From: Isoetes taiwanensis
Taxonomy: Eukaryota; Streptophyta; Lycopodiopsida; Isoetales; Isoetaceae
Assembly (NCBI GenBank): GCA_021234155.1
Contig: JAJEKV010000296.1
Span: 1 to 64,000 of the forward strand
Direction: 5' to 3'
DNA: 64,000 bases
The notes beneath the pieces are model-generated. The model was given only the letters and a program-made list of their open reading frames with translations, was not told the origin of the DNA and ran no database searches. Made by a program: the position numbers and the translations under genes. This document shows, piece after piece, positions 57,178 through 64,000 of this stretch (positions within the stretch are counted from its first letter, which is position 1; each line of letters opens with the position of its first letter).

Positions 57178-57570
57178 ATGGAACCCACGTTGCAGCTTCA
57201 GCTAAGTTACACTATAAAATGGCGGGCTCGTTTCTCAAGCCAGGAAGTGGTTTCTTCTTCTCTTCTTGTGTTGCTTTCCTGCATCATGGCTGCAAAGGTT
57301 CTCTCAGGATACATTGCCATCAAGGGCGACAATGGAATGTATCTCACACTTGACATGCAAGGCACTACGCCATATCTCACTTTCAGTGCACCATGTGCTC
57401 TACAATTCCACGGATGGCACAGTTGTGATACGGGCAGCAAACGGCCGCTTCTGGAGGCGTAATTCAGAAGCCTTCATCGTTGCCGACGTGGGGCAATGTC
57501 CTGACTCGGCAGATCTAGATGCGCGCTTTAAGGTAGTGGACCTCGACTCAGGAACTCATGGCTTTCAGTC
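57178..57570 (+). pseudogene. Amaranthin-like lectin, truncated copy 2
   Basis: Matches the start of the gene at 42516-42938. A 26-bp deletion after CTTTCAGTG (at about 57384) shifts the frame inside the first agglutinin domain; downstream AANGRFWRR and FKVVDLDSGTHGF remain readable in the shifted frame. All of domain 2 and the aerolysin-like module are missing, replaced by unrelated sequence after 57570. Not functional. Confidence 0.9.
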
Positions 57571-58435
57571 ACCAATTGGAGCCACTCACCAATTGGAGGG
57601 TCATCTCATCTTTTTTCATGCTGTTTGTTGGTGCCAGAGTAACGACATCAAGATTCTATTATATCTCTATCTCTAACATATATTATTTTTGCTTGCATTT
57701 TCCATAGAATCTATTTGAGAACAAAGGAATTAAGAAACTAGAATTTTCAATATATTTTAGTGTTGAATTCCTACTATGATGATCTAGTGAAGAGGGTAGA
57801 GACAAATGCCATTTTATTCAAAAGAGTGTCATTTGACATGCTCAGTTTGTTAACCTTGCTTTCAAAGATTCAAGATGATCAAGTTGCAAATAATGGTCAC
57901 TAAGGGAAATAATTTGGATTAAGGGCATAAGAAATAGCACACGCCATGATGGTCACAAAAAGGAATAATTTTGGATTAAGGGCATGAGAAATAGCACATG
58001 CCATCATGGAAGCATGCTCTTTGTTAAGGTGGTCATGTTAGGGCTTTTGTTATGAAAGAAATTAATGATTATGGATTAAGGGCCTTGTATCAATAGTTGT
58101 TGCATATTTGAAGTTCGGGGCAACATTTGTATGGAATGCTTATAACCAATGTAAAATCGTGGTAGGATCAATTCAGGTGCATCCACCAAGCACGGCCCGC
58201 CACGCGGGTGATTATTCCTTTAAAGAATGTTACGCATTTTTAGAGGAGACGACGACAAATTTTTTTGTCGGCGCTCTTCCTTCAGCCTAGACCTTTCGTG
58301 TTTTCACCCCAAGATTCGCATTTTCAACTCACATTATGGCCCTTCACCTCGCATTCGGGCCGACATTTCATCCTCCGAATTGATCCTACCTATGATTTCA
58401 TCGTTTCAAGAAACACCCCGGGCTTAAATTCTGGG
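57571..58435. other. No gene recognised
   Basis: AT-rich unique sequence. GGATTAAGGGCAT and AATAGCACATGCCAT boxes recur twice near 57910-58010. Confidence 0.45.
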
Positions 58436-58668
58436 TGTCAAGCAGCTCTTTCTCAAAGAAGAGGGGTATTATTTGAGGGTGGAAAAGTAACAATATTTGA
58501 GAAGAATTGACTTGTTAAAGGATATGTAGAAGAAACACCCCCGGGCTTAAATTCCGCCCGGGTGTTTTTGTATACAAATATCCTTTTTTGGAACAAGTCA
58601 ATTTCTTTTATAAGATATTTGTTGCTTTTCCACCTCAAATAATGCCCCCTTCTTTGAGCTTGCTTGTA
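58436..58668. repeat. Foldback (hairpin) element with arms of about 110 bp
   Basis: The left arm (AAGAAGAGGGGTATTATTTG, GGTGGAAAAGTAACA, AATTGACTTGTT, AACACCCCCGGGC) is met in reverse order by its complement on the right (GCCCGGGTGTT, AACAAGTCAATT, TTGCTTTTCCACCTC, CAAATAATGCCCCCTTCTTT). The centre is at about 58552 (TTAAATTCC). The block AAACACCCCGGGCTTAAATT at 58410 is a direct copy of part of the centre. It could be a MITE or a hairpin-RNA source; nothing distinguishes them. Confidence 0.8.
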
Positions 58669-60040
58669 GCCTATATAAAAAGGAAATACATATTCAGAAT
58701 TGTACGCTAATGGATCGAAGACCATAGATGCTACATTGTTTAATATCATGTAATGCACAACATGCCCGCCAGCCTAAGGAAGATTTGGAAGGGCCGATTA
58801 TGGAAATGTTAGTTATAGGTCCATGGCCAAACTAACAAGGATGTGCATGTAAGCACACGCCCCAGAATTACTTTGACCATGGCCATATGGCCTGAATATA
58901 GCATGACCCATCGGAAAAAATAATTCGCGAAAAATGAAACATACATGTTGAAAATTAAAGTTCGAATTAAAAAATATTATGTAGTAAGAAAAGTGTAATG
59001 CAAACCGAGAAAACCGAGATGGACGGCCCAGATTTTAGCTAGCATGGACGCGCCGTGATTAATGCATCTTCGTAGTCTCATCCTATTGGTTAACTAACCG
59101 CCAATTTCCCCGCCTCTAGCCAGCTTTCTTTGGCCACCGAATCGGATTCAAACAAATGAGCTCCACTTCCGTGATCTCCAAACCCGTGACCTCACCACTT
59201 TCCATGGTATGGATCTCTATGGGCTTGCTTTTACCGCATGGAGCTCTCAGATCCGACTCCCTTTTGCTCTAACATCAAGGCCATACCTATTCTTCTCGCT
59301 CAGATTTATATCCTTGTTTGTGTTTCTTTTTTTCTTGGTCAAAAAAATGCGGTATATTTTGTCTTCTTTTTTTTTTTTTCTTGGTCTAACCAAAAATGCG
59401 GTATTTTTTTTCTTCTACCTTGGCCATCTCATTTGGGAGTTTTGCTTCTTGCAAATTGGGGCAATTCACCGAGCTTTGGAGCACGATCATCGGCCATTTG
59501 CTTGATTCTCGTATCCATTTCATGGTCGCTTCGCTTTTTCTATTTTAGTGTCCTTCAATATTTTCGTTGTAATTTTTGTATGTCGCAGTTATCAAGGCTA
59601 TCAATGAAGATGTCTAATGCAAAAAAGAGAAGTAATATTTTGTTTTGTTTTTTTTTGTTTCAAGAGTCTGTTAGAGAGTCACCGATGACCATTTCCACGC
59701 CACCGATCACACAGATTTTTGGAAAACAGATCAGCCCGATTTTGTGGTTGTTTATGTCGCAAGATGGTGTTTATATATGTCCACAAATGCACTAAATGCT
59801 TCCGCAGATGGCCACTTACAAGCAACTCTACTGTGTTTATTTCTAACTTGAGATTTGACATGTGCCAATTTTGCTTCTTAATTTGTAATGATCTTGCAAC
59901 TTTGACAGAAATAGCAAGCGCCCTCGTGCCCTCCGCCAAAAGATGAAGTTGCAAAATTGTCGCTTGTCACCAGAAAGTAATTTTTGAAGGATCTTGGGGC
60001 GTAGACCGAGTGTGTAGTATATTGGAGCGCCTTTTTATAT
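58669..60040. other. No gene recognised
   Basis: Frames at 59209-59795 are T-rich (poly-F) and lack motifs. The sequence 59100-59960 could be decayed 5-prime parts of the glycine-rich gene that follows, but I see no homology. Confidence 0.4.
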
Positions 60041-60189
60041 GGTGCTGTTGGACACCATATGCATGGGCATGTGTATGGTCATGGACATGGCTATGGTGGC
60101 TACATGCATTATAAACATGGTCATGGCCTGAAATGAAGCATTTTAAGCATAAGCACCACAAGTTCGGGAAGTTTAGCAAATGGGAGTAA
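60041..60189 (+). pseudogene. Glycine-rich A3-like protein, C-terminal fragment
   Basis: Reads GHGHGYGGYMHYKHGHG, then after a one-base frame change KHFKHKHHKFGKFSKWE and stop. His/Gly/Tyr repeats followed by KFKHGKF-type repeats and a final FGKWK are the signature of plant glycine-rich A3-like proteins (proline-rich XYPPX N-terminus). No XYPPX repeats are present upstream, so only the end survives, with a stop and frame change. Confidence 0.55.
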
Positions 60190-63100
60190 GAATCATGAGG
60201 TCGGGCTTGGAACAATCTTTGTAATAATTGTTTCTACCGTAACAACTGCTTTTATTGTTCTATTGTATTTAGGTCCCAATGGAAAATGTGTTTGACCCCA
60301 TCAAATTTCAGGGATCAATGCTGAAGTTTTGGCCATATAAAAGCAAATGGATCAAAAATAATTGTACCATTATAAAGACATTGCTGAAGAAAAACTTAGA
60401 ACTTGGAACTTAGAATTTTCATTGCAATCTAACATTATTATGCTTTATGGATTTGTTTGGGTTCAATTCCCAAAAGGCTTTCCTAAAATAAACAAGAAAA
60501 ATATGTCTTCATGATATTTAATATTTAATAATAAATAATATTTTTTTATTTGAAAAGTATGCCACGTGTTGATATGTAATTGGTTAATAACAATGCTTTT
60601 TTAATTAAAATATTTGCCACGTGTTCATATTTTATGGGTTAAAAGGCACATTAAAAACAACACCTAATTTTTTCTATAGGTTAATAATAATGCTTTTCTA
60701 CATGTCCTTACTTTTGGAAAACAATATCTAGGAGCATTAAAAACAATAGCTAGATTTAAGTAACACATGTGCTACTTTCTTAAATAACGTGTACTTTTTT
60801 TTAAAAAACCACTTTACTTTTGACATTGTACTTTCATTTTCCACATGTAGTAATATCTAAATCTACACATGTTATTTTGAAGGAAAAAAAATACATGGTT
60901 TAGCTAAAACTACAAGTAGAAAAAAAAAAAATAGAAAAAAAAAAAAAAAGAATCGGCCCTTTTCAATTTTCCACGCGGTACCAATATTTAAATTTACAAG
61001 TGTTATTTAGAAAACAAACAACGCTGGCTCCTCCAAAAAGCAACTGGCCAAGGAAAACCACATGTTGACAAAAAATTTGCTAAAACAATGGTAAAAAAAG
61101 ACACGCTGACAAAAACAAAAGGTGCCGTAAAAACCACTCTGGATTTTTTTGCCAAAACCACCGCCTTTGTGCAACCGATAAACGGGCACGGACTTTGGGT
61201 TATTTTGGTGTTGTTTTTGGCATAAAACAACACTTCCGCAAGTAAAAACAACCGTGGACCAAAATTGGGGCCGCAGTACAAAAATGACATCCCCACGCCT
61301 AGAATAATAGGAAGAACCTTCTGCAAATACATCATTGCACATGTACTCGATGTTCCTCAATCTGCAGATAGGTTAAAAAGTTCAATAAAAAACTAAAGAG
61401 AAGAATTTTATAGCCATACGTGGAGTTTATCAAGGCACCACTTAGGCTCTTTTCCATAAAAAGCAAAGCATGGGTTTTAATCACATGAAATTGTTGGAAG
61501 TAGACAACTAAGTGGAATAATTGCTCCAACCAAAGGTGTACAGTCAATATTTGCATGCAATGCAGGTTTAGCTGAGCACAATAGCACTTAATGCCATGGG
61601 TTGATGTCGACACCACTTTGTATAACCGACATTGCATTCTTGCCGCAAACCTTATATGTTTGACATATTAATTATAGGAGCAAACCCAATTCTTCACAGC
61701 TTTGCTGCAATTTTGGCTTCCCACCATTGTAACAATGCAAATATTCAAGCTAAATTATCGGACTTGGTAGTCTTTGTGTTATTTGTGATAATGTAAAACC
61801 TAGATGCACTTTGCAAGAAGACATGTAAAGTTTAGGAAATAAAGACTTCATTACAATAGAAATATCGTGGCCTATCACTTGTTTAAATCTGATTCTATTT
61901 CCAAAACACTTGTTCCAAGATGTATGAATATGCTAGAGGATACGATTTGCCTAAAGGAATTTGGAGCCAAAGAATGATAAAATACAACTTACTTCTCCAA
62001 CTATTATATAAAAAGCATCTTACTTTGAACCTCACCTTTCCAATGCACTTCGTGTACTTTTTACCTTTTGCCCAGATTAGAAATAGAAAAAGTTAGAAGA
62101 CTGCTTGGTTATTTCCAACTTAGGGGATGCCAATATTTTACCCGCTTTTAGCTATATTATATCACCAACCTAAAGATGTAACGCTGGTGTCGCTGGATGA
62201 AAGAGTATGTTTTGAGTGCCGCAATAGCATTTCACCGTGACATCGCTTTCTAGTGGCAATATTGCATTATTTGCTATTCCTTTCCAACCTATGCAAGCCC
62301 GGGCAGACCAAATTATTTTGACAAATTGTCCCCATCACCAAAAACCCGAAGATCGGGCTTTTATCTCATATAGTATTTTAAACATCCGGGGACCGTGAAA
62401 ATCAAAATGAGTACCAAGATGCTTGAAAAGACGAACTTCTAGTTGTATATTTCTTCCATAATTTTTCAAATGTCATATAGCAAAAACCTTCAAAGAATGG
62501 ATCCTCTTTATTTTCTTGGTTATAAGGGGCCTTCCTAGAACTTGAGCTGATCCTGATAAGGGGCATTTCGTTCCGCTAATAAATTTGTAGATACATTTTT
62601 CATTGTAGTAGGGGCAAGAAATTTTACATTTGCATAGGGTATGCCATTGTGAAGCAACATGACAAAGATATTGTTTATGTTTATCTTGTGGAATAACTTA
62701 GTTTTCCAGCATTGCCGCACATTACAACAAGTGGGTTTAAACTTCTCAATAGTGTTTTTTCTCAGGTCGACCATGGCAATTTTGCAAAGATGAAATGTTG
62801 CCACCCATTGAAAGCAAGCATACTTTATTTGCTTCGCTTCAAGAGAAGCATGAGAAGCCAGCCTATGTATTGGCTTGAGAATGTTAGCTCCACCGTGTAT
62901 TGGCTACAATAATTGAATACCACGATAAAACCTATGATTGCTTGCCATTTGCAAATTGGGAATAGATTTTGACCATAATGCCTTAAATACATTCTCATAT
63001 GTTAAACCTTGAGGAATCGGGCCGATGTTAACATCATCATGTAGCCACACAAATGAATAGATGGGGTATGGAATGTTAAACCCGATTGCATGTAGAATAT

Positions 63101-63484
63101 GGCAAAGGAATAAAAGCCGCACTATCCATTAATAAAGATTAGGAAAAGATATTCAAATCGCTGGAGCACAACAATTGCACCTAAGAAGTAAGATATACGA
63201 TGCCCGATGCTTTTCAGAAGAGCCGCCTCGATGCCATAGCCATAAAATATGTCGCAACCTTTTCTTTCACGTAGTAGACTATAGCAAATGTAAGAGCCGG
63301 AAGCCACATATTCATCGAAGAAACCACCACATCTCGATCTAGGGCGTGGAGATCCGAGATCCTGCCTATGGTTTTTTTTAGGTAAAAGAAAAGGTTGAGT
63401 TTGTGTGGACTACCGATGGATCAAATAAGCATAGACCGCCGATCTAGGGGCTGATGCACTACTTACACCAAAACATTATAATAA
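60190..63484. other. No gene recognised
   Basis: AT-rich with two poly(A) runs at 60919-60949. Frames of 60-117 codons on the minus strand (61003-61360, 61332-61637, 62535-63307) have no motif I know; those at 62535-62804 and 62904-63307 share orientation and might be a decayed element. Confidence 0.4.
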
Positions 63485-64000
63485 AAATGGGGAGGGAGTT
63501 TGCTCATTTTCCCGCTGGACACCGCAAGGATCGCTAAGCAAATCATAGCCAAACCCGCCTAGTTTCCATGATGTGCGCGGAAGAATCACCAGCCTCAAGC
63601 ATATTGCAGCCCACAAGAAATGACCAAATCGTGAAAATTGTGAAATCTGCTTCATTTTTGCTTTCAAGCCATTGATTGGTGGAATATTCCGCTTATACCC
63701 CCCTCTCAAGGAAGAATCCAAGATGCACCACGCCGCCCAATCCCCGGCCCCAAAAATAAAGAGGAGGAATCGTGGTTGCAACTCCATAGGATTGTATTTG
63801 CACCATCCCAAGAAAAAAGCATCCAAAGAAATAAGACTATTACATCAAACAAGCTGCTCAAACCGTCTCGACATATACCATTTTTTTATACAATACCGTA
63901 ATCTAAATCATAGTCTTAACCATTAAGTAGAATAGGCTTTTTTAGTACAAAACAAATTGTGGAATGACGCGGATATATGGAGCAACTTTGTGGCGTGATA
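63485..64000. repeat. Third copy of the duplicated segment (cut by the window end)
   Basis: From TTGCTCATTTTCCCGCTGG onward it follows 41045-41560 and 55197-55700. It differs by many small changes, often where the other copies have CAG or CTG. Confidence 0.85.

Larger units (their letters stand above)
50608..57570. repeat. Segmental duplication, copy 2
   Basis: Collinear with 32768-42938 without the Helitron pair (empty site between 52211 and 52212, AAAATGAA/TGTGATC). It keeps about 470 bp upstream of the lectin gene that copy 1 lost. Many small indels and CTG-to-CCG-type differences separate the copies. Homology ends abruptly at 57570 within the lectin gene. Confidence 0.95.

Overview
The window reads as nuclear DNA of a land plant, most likely a vascular plant with a large repeat-rich genome. 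The recognisable coding remnants are plant families: an amaranthin-type lectin fused to an aerolysin-like module, a GH5 endo-mannanase, alcohol dehydrogenase, a receptor-like kinase and a glycine-rich A3-like protein. Introns are short GT-AG introns, and the mobile DNA is plant-style L1 LINE, hAT, Helitron and MITE material. I cannot name the species. No tRNA, rRNA, operon or CRISPR structure was seen. Only one protein gene looks intact: the lectin/aerolysin gene at about 42.6-44.1 kb on the plus strand. Nearly everything else is mobile DNA, tandem repeats, gene fragments or sequence with no visible function. Layout: 0-7.3 kb holds a 225-bp tandem repeat, other repeats and a minus-strand stretch with exon fragments (two mannanase exons with splice sites) ending at a Helitron 5-prime end. 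8.2-21.8 kb holds two decayed copies of an unassigned transposase, each next to GTG/CAC-rich arrays, with a MITE, a hAT remnant and a CG-rich inverted-repeat element between them. 21.8-24.7 kb is a mosaic of repeats including a foldback array of GGAATCAC boxes. 24.8-31.2 kb holds two nested minus-strand LINEs. 32.8-42.9 kb and 50.6-57.6 kb are two copies of one segment carrying receptor-kinase fragments, scrambled alcohol dehydrogenase exons and the start of the lectin gene; a third copy begins at about 63.5 kb and runs off the window. Copy 1 contains two head-to-tail Helitrons (34383-38065), each carrying about 1.6 kb of almost pure pyrimidine tract; copy 2 shows the exact empty site. Comparing the copies explains much of the window. 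Copy 1 kept the whole lectin gene but lost part of its upstream region and one ADH exon. Copy 2 kept the upstream TATA-like box and the ADH exon, but its lectin gene is frame-broken and cut off. Many copy differences fall at CTG/CAG and look like small indels or T-to-C changes, so some broken frames may be assembly errors. All identifications are from motif recognition by eye; no database search was possible.
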